Assembly (NCBI RefSeq): GCF_018873765.1
Contig: NC_057925.1
Span: 5,777,568-5,841,567, forward strand
DNA from: Telopea speciosissima
Lineage: Eukaryota > Streptophyta > Magnoliopsida > Proteales > Proteaceae
Direction of reading: 5' to 3'
DNA: 64,000 nt
Made by a program: the position numbers and the translations under genes. The notes beneath the pieces are model-generated. The model ran no database searches. It saw only the letters and a program-made list of their open reading frames with translations, and was not told where the DNA came from. The number at the start of each line of letters is the position of its first letter. The stretch's first letter is position 1. Below, one piece after another: positions 22,000 through 32,821 of the stretch.

Positions 22000-23390
22000 A
22001 TATGTATCTAAGCTCTCTTTTTAATTCTTACTTCATCACTGTAACTTTCCTCTACGTAAGGGTTCTTCTCTCTCTGTAATGTTCTTTTAAATAAAGCTTT
22101 TGAGAGACTTTCAGGAATGTTAGAAGTCTTTTGAAGATTCTTCAATGTTTGGGTATACTATGTAAGTCAATTTGTAATGGAATTGGTTTCAGTGGTGTTG
22201 TGTTGATGATGTATTGGTTCATTTGAAGTGTATATTCATATAATGAATGCAATTGATTGTGAAGGCATCAACCAAAGTAATTGTAGTATTAAATGTATAT
22301 GCAAAATAAATTTCAAAATACTTCTTTTATGATTTACCTTGTTTTTGTTTTCCACAAGTGTTGAATCCAAGATCTTCTAGCGAAACAACAAAAAAGTGGG
22401 AAATCTTACAAGATCTTTCCCACAATTGTTGAATCCCACATTGATTTTACAAGAGAGTGAAATGAATGTTTATACAATTACCAAAAAATAAATGAGTTTT
22501 ATACAATATAATGTGAACTATAAGGGTAGGGTACGTTACATGAAAGATAGGGTTGTTGAATTCTCGTCTCCAAAGGGGTTCAGGGTTTTCTTTTACACAC
22601 ACATGAGCGCCTAGCTCAACCAAGTCGAGTCCGGCCGAGCTATGGCGAAGTGCTAATGTGTATGGTTTTTTTTTTGGTTTGGGGCTTGAATTTGTTCCTA
22701 AAAATATTTACCAACATCGGGTATGTTGTACTCGATGTCAGGCATATGATTCCAAATGTCGGGCAGATCGAGAATACTCTAACTCGGGTTTGTCAGAAAT
22801 TTTAGCATAGTGTGATGTTCTCAGTTCGATGTTTAGTGAATTTTTATCAATGTTAAATGAGTGTCATCCAACATGTCGCCGATGTCAAGAATTTTGTGTT
22901 ATACATCACAACAAATCTTTTTCTGTGTCTTCTCACTTTGAGAGACACGTCTCTTCAGCTCTTTTGGACAGGTATTTTCAAGGGGTGTCTCTCCTCTATA
23001 AATAAAGATCGGTGTTTGAACACTTGAATAAGAAATCCATATTGTGTTCTTTTTCCATTCTTTTCACTTACATACTCTCTCCACCTAGCTATTTTGAGAA
23101 GTATTATGAATTTCATTCTTCTAGTTGATCGAGCATTACCCAAATGTGTTTTGACATGGCTCAGTAAGTGAATGCACCAACTAATGTAAGACTTAAGGGA
23201 TTGATTCATCTTGAAAGTCGATTTGCAAAGAACCTGTATTGCATCATATGATTACGATCTCAAGGAGAATGATCGGCGGCAGGACTCATGCCCACCACCT
23301 CCAGTATCATATTTGTAGCATTTCTATTGCATTATGGAATAAGTCTTTGTGTGTGATGGTGTAATAATCTCTCTTACTGTTCATAATACA
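22000..23390. other. CASPL-B 3' UTR and unit B tail
   Basis: Paralogous to 6765-8690 minus the hAT element. 'aaataaagctttt' near 22090-22103 is a plausible poly(A) region. A TATA-like 'ctcctctataaataaag' sits near 22990. No other gene. Confidence 0.45.
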
Positions 23391-24061
23391 CTACAAATAA
23401 AATTTTGAAGTAAATAGATAAATCCTATATTTTCAATTTTATTCATGTTATTTATTACAGTTCTTAAAATCATAGTCTTGAGATTATAAGAGTACGGATA
23501 CTCAAACTTCTCCTAATACTATTATTTGTGGCTTTTATAAATGTATTGTTCGGTTGATTTTTCATTTTTGAATGATAAAAATAATTGTTTTCATCGTGCA
23601 AGAATATGAAATCGACGAAAAAAAATACATTCCAAGAATACATACCAAACACAGCTCAAATCTCCCACAATATCATCGATTCCATCCTTTGTCTGGTCAA
23701 AGTCAGATTACTTTGAAGAATGTGCAAAGTAGACTAATGTCTAAATTATATGTATGCAGCCTCAGCCAGCTCATAGTTTTGATCTAGAAGAATTGAGTAC
23801 AAGAAATTTGGGTTTACTTGGGAAACAGATAGCATTGACTTTTATTATCTCTAGCTATTGCCTATTGTTACACTGATTTGAAAGCACGTCTATCCATCCA
23901 TATTGACAATGAGTAGTTGCGGAGTGGAGATGATGCTGCCTCGAAGATTATGGAAGTGGAGAGGAATAGAAGGCTAAATAATTTTAAATCCGAAAGTTGA
24001 CCCTATAAGATTTCTATAATTAATTGGCTCATTATGACTTCGTGGAAGGCAAAGCCTCTAA
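23391..24061. repeat. Spacer with duplicated flank block, right copy
   Basis: About 23690-23790 resembles 2555-2645. A fragment at 23605-23650 ('attccaagaatacataccaaacacag') matches the right end of the MITE at 51104-51236. No gene. Confidence 0.5.
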
Positions 24062-25092
24062 GGGGTAATTATTATCACTACCCTGCATTTAATCTATATT
24101 TATTAAAATTATATTATCTTAAACTTCTTTCTAATACTACCTTGTTTTTAAATTTTTACATCTTCTTCTACTGTCATGTTTTTAAATATTCAGATTGCCT
24201 TTCTTCTTTTTCACCTTGTAACCTACTAATAATTTACGATTCATCTTCTACTTTTTACTATTTTTGTCATTAAAATTGTAAAAAGTGAAACCACCCATCC
24301 GCTTCTTCTCTCTTCTGTGTTGTATTCCATTCGATTTTGTTTTTTTTTTTTTTTTCAATCTTTCTATTTAATTAATTTTTTATTCAACATTTCATCCTCA
24401 TCGGTATCATATCAGACAATATGTACCAATTTTGCTAGTCATCAAAACCATACCGATACCGTATCAGTAGCACGGTACGGACAAGGGATAAAATGGTTAG
24501 AAAACTCATTTTTTTAAGGAGAATTAGAGGTAATTTTGCTTGTACAGCCGATCCATACCGATACGGTATCGACCTGGATTGGCTGTATCGGGCAAAATTA
24601 CCCCTGAATCTCCTTTAAAATGAGTTTTATGACCATTTTACCCCTTGTCAGTATCGTGCTACCAATACAGTATCGGTGACTAACAAAACTGGTACGTATC
24701 GCCCGATACGATACCGATACTTAGAACCAAGATCTATTCCAAAAAGAACGATGAGGATGAAATGTTGAATAAAAAAATTAATTAAATAGAAGGATTGAAG
24801 AAAAAACAAAAAAAAAACTGAATGGAGTACAAAACGGGAGAGAGAATAAGCGGGTGGGTGCTTTCATTTTTTACTATTTTAATGAAAAAAATTGTAAAAA
24901 GTACAAGATGAAATGGTAGGTTAAATAGATTAGTAGGTTACTAGGTGAAAAGGAAGGGCAATCTGGGTATTTGACATGAGGGTAGAAGGAGATGTAAAAG
25001 TTTAAAAGCAGGGTAGTACTAGAAAAGAAGTTTACGGTAGGTTAGTTTTAGTAAATATAGGTTAAGTGTAGGGTATTGATAGTAATTGCCCC
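24062..25092. mobile_element. 1-kb nearly loop-less palindromic (foldback) element
   Basis: Left arm 24062-24570 and right arm 24575-25092 are imperfect inverted copies over their whole length. Ends are GGGGTAATTATTATC... and ...GATAGTAATTGCCCC. Matching inner blocks include 'ttaattaattttttattcaa' against its complement near 24775, and 'ccgataccgtatc' against 'gatacagtatcgg'. The centre is near 24570. The inner 300 bp is itself an ATCGGTATCGG-type repeat. No clear target duplication and no coding capacity. Confidence 0.8.
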
Positions 25093-25676
25093 ATTTTCTA
25101 ATCTATGTTGGTCATGTTGTGTTGATCCAATCAGTCCTTTCTGTCATTCCCACATATTGGATGATTTGTTTTTTGAGACTGGATTGTGTTCTTGTACAAG
25201 TATCGTACAAGGCCTTTCAAAGCCACTCACATGGAATCCACTGTGCGACTTACAGGAGAAGTGGCCTTGGAAGGCCTTGTATGATACTATACTTGTACAA
25301 TGATACAATCCGCGCTATTGTTTCTTTTTCCCAAAAGGGTATGTCATAAGTTGGATACAATAAATGCCCATTTTCTTTAAGGCATCAAAGCCTTCAATTT
25401 TGAAGTCTTGGTGCCTCCTCTACTAATTGTTTAATTATTTCTTAAACAATTAGTCTATAAATCTTGGGATGGAAAAATCTAGCTAAAACCATGCATGGTT
25501 GGTAAAAAATAAGTGATAATCTTATTTTTTTTGTCTTTTTAATATAACAATTTTTTCAATAAGAGTAAATGCTGACATTTCACATGTGTATTCAAAAAAT
25601 ATACAAGACAATGACAATTTTTGATAACGCATGACATAATGATAAGTCACTTTCAAATTAATTTGAATGCCATTTT
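25093..25676. other. P450 3' flank
   Basis: Contains the duplicated block 25385-25600 (matches 2940-3160). 25195-25300 is a short imperfect palindrome ('ttgtacaagtatcgtacaaggcc' against its complement). No gene. Confidence 0.45.
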
Positions 25677-28349
25677 TTACGAGAAAGCAATAAATGGGCA
25701 TAGTTGGGGTATAGGAAGGCAAACCAATGGGTGTGCCATACCTAGAGTAAGTTCTGAGCCATGTTCCATGTTGGCAGGAATACTAGTTGCACCATTCTCT
25801 CCATGGATCTTCCAATCGAAGCATTGGACCATAGATGCGATTGTAATGTACATAACAGTCAAGGCATGGGATGAACCAGGACAACTTCTCCTTCCACCAC
25901 CAAAGGGGATGAATTTGTTGTTCTTCATCTGGTTTTGGATACTCTCTTTGGAGTTAACAAAGAATCTCTGTGGTCTAAACTCATTTGGTTCCTCCCATGA
26001 GTTAGGGTCCCTCATGATGGTGTATAGGTTGACTAGTACCCTAGTCTTCTTCAACACATCATAGCCTCCAATTTTGCAATCTTGAGTGCATTCTCTGCTC
26101 ACAACAGGGAATGTAGGATATAGTCTTAGAGTTTCCTTTATGATTGCTTGCAAGTAAGGGAGTTTGTGAATGTCAGATTCTTCAACTAGTCTGGTTTTGC
26201 CAACCATCAACTCTATCTCGTCTCTCACTTTCTTGAATTCACCAGGATGGTTAATTAGTAATGCTAGTGCCCATTGCATGGCTTTGGCTGAGGTATCGGT
26301 GCCTCCACTGAAAGTCTCCTATAAAAAGTAGCAAAATTAAGGTAAGCATGTCAGAGTCCGGGTAAACTTAATTACTGTATGTAAATATCACATGCACGGT
26401 TTTGTGATGACATGTATCTTTTTGTTTTCATAAATACCCCTTCAAATTACAATTAGGAGTATATAAAATACCATTTGTGGAAGAAAAAGGACATGTGTCA
26501 TGAAACAGTACATGAAGAGCCGTTAAACTCGATGTATGAGGAACTAACCCAAACTCGATGTCATAATACACAATTTTTTTTTATTGAGGAACTAGGTCGA
26601 CCATAAAAATAGAGGGTGGACATTGGTGCAATGGTAAGGTTGCTCCATTGCGACCTAGTAGTCGCGGGTTCGAGTTGGGATATAGTCTCTCCGTGAAGCA
26701 GGGATCAAACTGAATACGTTATGACCCTTCCCAGACCCTACAATGGCAAGAGCCTCAAGCATTGGGTAGGCCCCTTTTTAAGTCGACCGTAGATTCCTAT
26801 ATTTCTTGTTTGTTTTAAATCATTCCTCCCGAGATCAGGTCACCTACCCATATGTGTATTCTCCATGTATGGTTAGGTGTTGCCATGCATTAAGAGTGTG
26901 TGAAAGGATACTTATGGAAGCAAAAAAAGACATACATGTCATCACCTAATTGTATGTGAGGGGTGATCCAGGTTCTTTCCTCCACCCTCCACCCTCCACC
27001 CTCTTTCTTTCTTTCTTTCTATCTGGGATGAAGCTTATTTCAACGGACCACCGAATCACCACCTACATGTACATGTACCCTTTATATACAATTCGGTGAT
27101 CACACATCTGCCCTTTTTACTTCCATAAGTGCACTTCCACACTCTTAATGGCAGTAGGTGGGATAGATGTCATCACCTATAGCCATACCCGAATCGTACA
27201 CTTATGGATAGGTGATCCGGGGAAATTTATTGTCCCAAGTGCGGTGCACCACATTAAGAATCCAACCATCCACCCAACACTTGAGAGGTAAAAAGATACC
27301 ACTGCTCATGTTTTTATGGTTGAATTCCCCACTTGAGAGGATGAAAATCCAGTCTAGGTCTTGATTTAGCTTAGGTCAATTTCAATTTAGAAGTCAAAAC
27401 AGATACTTACAAGGAAGAAAGATTTGATTCCAGTTTGAGTCAACTTCACCTCAGCCTTTTCATCTTGAGAGATCTCCAACAGAATATCCATTAAATCCTT
27501 ATTTTCCCTTTCACCATCTTGATCATTATTGTTCTTGTTCTTGTGTGGTCTCCTCTGATGTTCTTGCAAGATCCTCTCCATCAAGTCATCAAACCTCTTA
27601 ATAGCCTCCTTCATCTTCCTCTGATATCCAAACCAATCCAATTTCCCAAAAGGACCCAACACCTCCCCTAAACACATCTTTGCTCCCACAGCACTAATCT
27701 CATGAACCAATTCTCTGCACTCCTCAGCTTCATTAATGCTCTCTGCACTTCTTGTGCTCATTGCCATCCTGCAAATGATGTTATTTGTCAAAACCCTCAA
27801 CTCCACACCCATATCCACAGGCTTTCCATCTTGATAACTCTTAAGTAATCTCTTCAAGAATCGTCGAATCTCCTCTTGTTTTACACAAACAAACCTCTTG
27901 AGTTGCTGTTCACCAAGGAGCTTTGTCATGCAGAGCTTCTTCATGAAACGCCAATATGGACCATATGGGGCCATGAGGAAGCTACAACCATGGTATAAAC
28001 TGGTCTGTTCTTCGAAGGCGAATTTAGGGCGCAAGGCGAAGATCAAGTCATGGGTCTTGAAGATTTCTTTAGCTATAGAGGATGAAGATGCAACTAGACA
28101 ATGAGAGGCCCCGAGATGTAGGCTGATGAGAGGGCCATGTTTGTTGGAAAGACTCTGTAAGGATTGATGTAATATAGAACCAATGAGATGGAGATGACCA
28201 ATGATGGGTAGAGATGGAGGGCTTGGTGGTAGCTTGAATTGGTTTCTGGGTTTTCTGTGAAAGGATAGGCATAAGCAGAGGAGGGTTGAGATGAGGAAGA
28301 TGAAGAACAAGAAGCACAAGTGTTGGGGCTCAATGGTGAGGTCTACCAT
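25677..28349 (-). CDS. Cytochrome P450, CYP93-like (CYP71 clan), 2 exons
   Basis: Exon 1 is 28349-27411 and exon 2 is 26318-25677, joined at phase 0 (CTT|GTAAGT ... ATAG|GAG), for 526 residues. The family uses NADPH-P450 reductase to oxygenate small molecules at the ER membrane; CYP93 members act on flavonoids and related scaffolds, but this substrate is unknown. Visible parts: hydrophobic anchor about residues 10-30; proline hinge LPPSPPSLPIIGH near 40-52; helix C YWRFMKK; I-helix SGGTDTS near 317-323 spanning the junction; ExxR as KETLR 374-378; FRPQRF 427-432; heme loop FIPFGGGRRSCPG 449-461 with Cys459. The single intron just before the I-helix threonine is the usual A-type position. It is 1092 bp and holds a SINE and MITEs. 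All key motifs are intact. Assignment to the CYP93 family rather than a near relative is moderate. Confidence 0.87.
26607..26779 (+). mobile_element. Au-type SINE in the P450 intron
   Basis: About 173 bp with tRNA-like pol III boxes: box A TGGTGCAATGG near 26623, box B GGGTTCGAGTT near 26666. A 'gacccttcccagaccc' middle and a T-rich end follow, all typical of plant Au SINEs. Flanked by 'aggtcgaccataaa' and 'aagtcgaccgtaga' (imperfect 13-14-bp target repeat). It lies on the strand opposite to the gene. Confidence 0.8.
26832..27222. mobile_element. Two family-5 MITE-like copies in the P450 intron
   Basis: 26832-26951 (GATCAGGTCACCTACCC ... GTGAGGGGTGATCC) matches 4141-4262, including the 'ttatggaagcaaaaaaagacatacatgtcat'-like core. 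27047-27222 is a rearranged relative with several GGTGAT/ATCACC ends. Between them lies a (TTTC)n run at about 27004-27022. Confidence 0.55.
27235..27330. repeat. Small dispersed repeat
   Basis: 'aagtgcggtgca' through 'catccacccaacacttgag' and 'catgtttttatgg' recurs at about 58545-58640. It is probably a MITE with inverted AAGTGTT/AACACTT ends. Confidence 0.5.
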
Positions 28350-28402
28350 GGTTTTCTGTTTCTTTCTGATCTATCTATGGTTTCAGACTTGAGGCCTATG
28401 AT

Positions 28403-28421
28403 GTATATATATATATATTAT
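28403..28421 (-). promoter_or_regulatory. TATA region of the P450 gene
   Basis: An alternating TATATATATATATA run lies 54-72 bp before the P450 start codon on the minus strand. Confidence 0.6.
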
Positions 28422-28449
28422 AAGAGATTTGGGCTGGAGACATCCAAGC

Positions 28450-28783
28450 CTCAATCTCTACATTCTAGGAAAAATCTGTGAAGATTTTTATCCTAAAACA
28501 GCCAATCTTTGTTGTATTATCTCTTGTAATTAATCTGTTTACACTCTAGTTCGGTCAACTAATCGTATAGTGGTCAACAGAGTGGAACCAAAATACCAAC
28601 CTCCTGAATGGGTAGTTACCCTAATTGACCGTAATGACCTACTCAAAAGTAGGGGTGTCAATTGGTCCGGTTTTGAGCTATCGATCCAGTTCTTTAATGG
28701 TTCTAGTCCTAAGGGATCCGGTACGTTTAGATGATCCATTCTCGTAATGACCTACTCCAAGGTGGTTACAACTGATAAAATAT
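28450..28783. other. P450 upstream spacer
   Basis: Contains part of a GGGGTGTCAATTGG-type hAT-like repeat (about 28652-28740). No gene. Confidence 0.35.
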
Positions 28784-30073
28784 AGGGAAAATTTCTTACA
28801 TCTATGATATTAAAAAAATAATTACAAAATAAGTATATTTTAAATTTGTTTTACATTCATAAATTTACATTTTGAAAAGATTTACTTAATCCCCAAATTA
28901 ATCAGTGCTCGTTCCGCCTAAAAAAAATATAACTAAACTTCCTAATATACCCTTTGATTTATTTTTTTTTTCTAAAAAAAACTAAAAATAATGCTTTAAT
29001 AGTGTAATCATTTGCACTTCGCACAACTCATTAAATTCTCTCTTATTTAATTATCCAATCTCTTTCTTTTGAAAGAGTGCCTTGCTAGGACTGGTCGAGG
29101 TCTGGGTACGGGTCGGGGTCGGGGTCGGGGTCAAGGTGGGGGTGGGGATGGGGGGAGTCCATGAAGTGGAGGGTGGGGTCAACTTTTCCTCGTGCTAATT
29201 AATGCTCATACTCATGCCATGTGACAAATATATATCTTGGATCAGACGTAGGGTCATCTTTTTCTCATGCTAATTAATGCTTATACCACGTAGCAAATAT
29301 GTGTCTTGCGCCTGCCAGCCAAATAAAGCGTATAAACTGCCCGCCAAATAAAGCCTCTCTCTCTCTCTCTCTCTCTCTGCGTTGGCTGCTTAAGCTTTCC
29401 TGATCCGTAATCACACAACGCGCTTTTCACTATTATCTACTGCTCCCTCTTTTATCTAAAACTCTGATTTGATTTAAGCATTTAAGCATTTAAGCATTTA
29501 AGCATTTAATGCACCACCAAAGATGTGTGCTGCGTGGTTGGATCTCTTATTTTATCAAAAAAAAATAAAAAAGTGGTTGGATCCCTTAAAATGGATCCCT
29601 TAGTTAGAAGAATATATTTTTTGGCTTCCATGTTAATTCTTGGATCATTCGAAGAGAAAAAAAAAAAAAACTACAACAAGGACAAAGAAAGTGAGAGAGA
29701 GCCAGTACTCACCGGGACTAGTGAAAATGATTAACTAGTGGAAGAGGGATAACGAGATAGAGGAAAGAACCTAGCTGACCTATATTAGTCTTGCAAGTTT
29801 TTCGCCAAATAGATAGAAAAGGGAATTCAATAAGTTGTGCAAATGGTTACACTATTAATGCATTATCTTCAGCTTTTTTTTTAGGAAAAAAAATGAGTCA
29901 AAGGATATATTAGGAAGTTTAGTTATATTTTTTATTGGGCGGGATGGATACTAACTAAATTGGGGATTAGGTAAATCTTTTTAAAATTTAAATTTATGGA
30001 CATAAAACAGATTTAAAATATACTTATCTTGTAACTCTTTTTTTTAATCTCGTAGATCTAAGAAATTTTCCCT
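28784..30073. mobile_element. 1.29-kb element with long terminal inverted repeats
   Basis: Ends AGGGAAAATTTCTTA and TAAGAAATTTTCCCT, with arms of about 260 bp (28784-29042 and 29820-30073) and the direct repeat aaaatat on both sides (28777-28783 and 30074-30080). The interior holds unrelated simple repeats: a G-rich (GGGGTC)n stretch 29104-29160, (CT)n 29355-29378, and TTTAAGCA x4 at 29473-29504. No transposase. The arm length suggests a foldback or Mutator-like non-autonomous element. Confidence 0.8.
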
Positions 30074-30197
30074 AAAATATATGGGAGATCATGGGAAGTT
30101 ACTTAACCGACTGGTAACTACAAAAAATTACAATTAACAACTAAAAAAGGAAAGCTCACGATGAAGAACGGACCCCAAATCGAGAATGGATCATTTG

Positions 30198-30777
30198 CAC
30201 GTACCAACGGGTGAACGTACATGTGAGAGCCAACTACCTGTCCTAATTTTGCCATTTACAAGGGATGAAGGGGTTTTATGAAAATAAAATTAAAGGGTGA
30301 TTGACTCTCACTTGTACGTTCACCTGTTAGTAGCGCTGTAAATGGATAACCAAAAATTCGAATTCGATTTGCATCCGTATCCGTTTCGGAGCATCCGAAT
30401 TCGTTTAAAGATATCCGGAAAAAAATCCGAATACTCCGATAAAAATCCGAATCCGAATACTTAATTACAAAAAATTAAGTAAATAATGATCTTGAGGGTT
30501 TTTGAAGATTCAGCAGGTTCTAGAATATGAGGAAAAGAGAATCATGATCTAAAACTATGGATTGAAAGTGAATTGTATCCACTAGGGGGGGAAGGTTCGG
30601 GTTACACAAGGCAGAGGTGTAAACGGATGGTCGAAAATCCGAATTCGATCCACATCTAAATCCATCCAGATCCGTTTAGAGGTATTCGAATTTGACCAAG
30701 AAATATCCGAATCCAATTACATCCAATCCGTATCCGAGCCGAATCCGATCCGTTTACAGGCCTACATGTTGGTACGT
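30198..30777. mobile_element. MITE interrupted by a hAT-type element
   Basis: Host MITE: inverted ends around ACGTACCAACGGGTGAACGTACATGTGAGAG at left and its complement at right. The right end is cut at CCTGTT by 30331-30764, an element with ends TAGCGCTGTAAATGG... / ...CCGTTTACAGGCCTA. Flanks cctgttag (30323-30330) and catgttgg (30765-30772) each differ by one base from the predicted uninterrupted cctgttgg, an 8-bp hAT-type target. A second left-end-like sequence (AGGTGTAAACGGATGG) starts near 30614 inside. Confidence 0.7.
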
Positions 30778-30784
30778 AGAGAGA

Positions 30785-31240
30785 AACCGAACTCAAATCA
30801 ACACAACACATGTAGATTTTTTGTTAGAGTTGTTTAGGTTGAAATGAAGAGAAGATAGCACGCATAGAGAATAAGGAGGTTCGGTTCTTTAGAACCTACA
30901 TCCACAGAAGAGAATGATTTCCATACTTTGAAAGACCGGTGATTCTCTCATCTTAAAGAAGAGGAGGATGAGAGAATCAAGGAGAGATTTGTATAGGATG
31001 ATTACAAGGGATTGATACAAGGAGAAATTATTACAAGGAAAGAATGACTGTTATGATAATTTATTAACCAATTAGGATAAAAATCCTTACCCACTTTCCT
31101 TGTGTGAGACGATTGTGTCTGACCTAACCGTTGAGGTGACTCCAGAGCATATTGAGTATGTGTGGAGCCCTTATCTTTTATACGCCCCTGCAAGTTCAAG
31201 GGGGGAAGCACCTTGAGCTTGTTTATGAGAAAGTGAAATC
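30785..31240 (-). repeat. LTR-like fragment, old
   Basis: Minus-strand wording ('cttgcaggggcgtataaaag' near 31173-31192, a string of 'ctccttgta...' words, then CT-rich) resembles an LTR and its neighbourhood from a Copia-type element. No partner LTR or target repeat is seen. Broken and old; family call is tentative. Confidence 0.3.
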
Positions 31241-31983
31241 ATTGTTGAGTCAAAGCTTTGATGAATATGTTTGATCTTTAGTGGAAATGAAGCAAAAAAA
31301 TCAAACACACTGTCTTTTTTTTAAAAACATTCATTAGCATCAAGTTATAAGCTTCAACATATACGTTTATGCAAGTAAGCAATTTGATTTTAAAATTCTT
31401 TTTCTTCTTCTTGGCATTGAAATTACATTCTTTCTTGATTAAAAATCATATTCAATTCATTTTATGGGCATGCCTACGAATCTTCAACTCACCCCATCTA
31501 CGCCGGAAAATAGTGGTAACATTATCTTTTGCAATTATTTTGTACAATCTCCATGATTCTTTCACTTAATTCTTACAATAAGAGAATCGAACCATTTTGT
31601 ATACGATTTTTTTTTTTGACAAAAGGAATATTTACTGAAGCCAAAAGCTTCAAATAAACAAAGATCATGAAGCCACGAGAGTGGAGATAGAGCCCAATTA
31701 TAAATTGAGAACTTTGGAAATTAATGGACTCTCCTGGTTTTTATTAATAATTTAATCTAATCTATCCACCCCGATTATCGGGATTGATCCCAAATCAGAA
31801 TAAAACGATCCCAATCACGATTCTGGATTTTAAACATTGATTGAGTTACTAATACGAGTGACATGCCCATCCAGAGGTGATTCTCAAACATTGAATGTAT
31901 CTCTTATTCCCTTTTTATTTTCCTTCCCCACTTTTTTATTTTATTCCCGAGTCTGGCCTTCAACCTTAGGGTTAACATTAAAT
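31241..31983. other. Spacer with possible LINE 3' scrap
   Basis: A poly-T run at 31608-31617, followed by 'gaatatttactgaagccaaaag...', could be the reverse-oriented 3' tail of a LINE. No gene is seen. Confidence 0.3.
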
Positions 31984-32155
31984 GAATTGTTGTCCCCTCC
32001 AATTCGCCGCCCCTTCCAATTCCTCACATGGGGGCGTAAATGACCACCTACCCCCTAAATGAAAACACTGCCCAAGGTGAAGTCCACTCCCCCCTATTAG
32101 AGGAATTGGAGAAATTGGAGATGCCCGCGAATTGGAGGTGATAATTATTCACATC
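31984..32155. mobile_element. MITE-like inverted repeat
   Basis: Left 'GAATTGTTGTCCCCTCCAATTCGCC' region and right 'GCGAATTGGAGGTGATAATTATTC' region are inverted copies around a GGGGGCG...CACTCCCCCC middle, about 170 bp. No clear target repeat. Confidence 0.5.
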
Positions 32156-32821
32156 AAATCTCTCTCTTTTCAATTTGCCCCTCTACATGCTGATTGGCTC
32201 TTCCACAAATTCAATTTTTCATGAAGAAAATCCTTCAAATATTTTTCTCTTAAATCGACTAGATTCTTCAGGTTAAGAGTTCACTGGTGCAGAAGTAAGG
32301 CTCTTTTAACTATTGCTGACATGGAAAGGGTTCAAAACATTCATGCTCCTTGACACAAATTGAAAACAACTGATTCTCTTTATTGCTGATTGACGATATT
32401 CTGTGACAAAATGACTAAATTACTGTCAAAACAAGATTCAATGTGAAAATAGATCCAGAAACACTTAGCAGAAGAGGGGTATTTTAGAAATACTAGGTAA
32501 GAGAAACAAGCTAATATATAATTCAGAACCATCCAGAAATAATTTTATTACTGGTAAGCCATAGTATCTTAGTACATAGAAAGATCTCTTATAGCTCCTC
32601 TCTATGCTCTTTATTAAGAACCAGAGTTGGCACCCACACCAGTTACATCCGAAGTTCACCTGCATTAGAGAAAAATTTTAAGAACTATCAGTGTTACTAC
32701 TAAAAAGAGCACATCAGGCACCCAATGCTGGTTTTAAGATTCATAGTATTCTTATATGCTAGAAGGGGCTGAACCAAAGAGGAAAAATGAAGAGTAAATT
32801 GAAAGAAAGAAAGAAAATTAT
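32156..32821. other. Spacer downstream of the LTP-like gene
   Basis: AT-rich; the 3' flank of the minus-strand gene at 32822. No gene recognised. Confidence 0.35.

Larger units (their letters stand above)
8690..23390 (+). repeat. Tandem segmental duplication, unit B (CASPL-B), swollen by insertions
   Basis: Second copy of the unit A segment. Its backbone is 8690-8762, 15117-15168, 20081-23390; the remainder is transposon insertions. Removing the hAT-like/Copia and CACTA elements leaves about 3.4 kb that lines up with unit A minus its own insertions. The right border is near 23387, where similarity to 8690 stops. Confidence 0.75.

Noticed and set aside
25621-26064. 147-aa plus-strand frame
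   Set aside because: Antisense shadow of P450 exon 2.
26607-26779. tRNA gene in the P450 intron
   Set aside because: Pol III boxes are present but no cloverleaf 3' half; the body and ends match an Au-type SINE. The same reasoning applies to 41.0-41.2, 42.2-42.3 and 53.05-53.2 kb.
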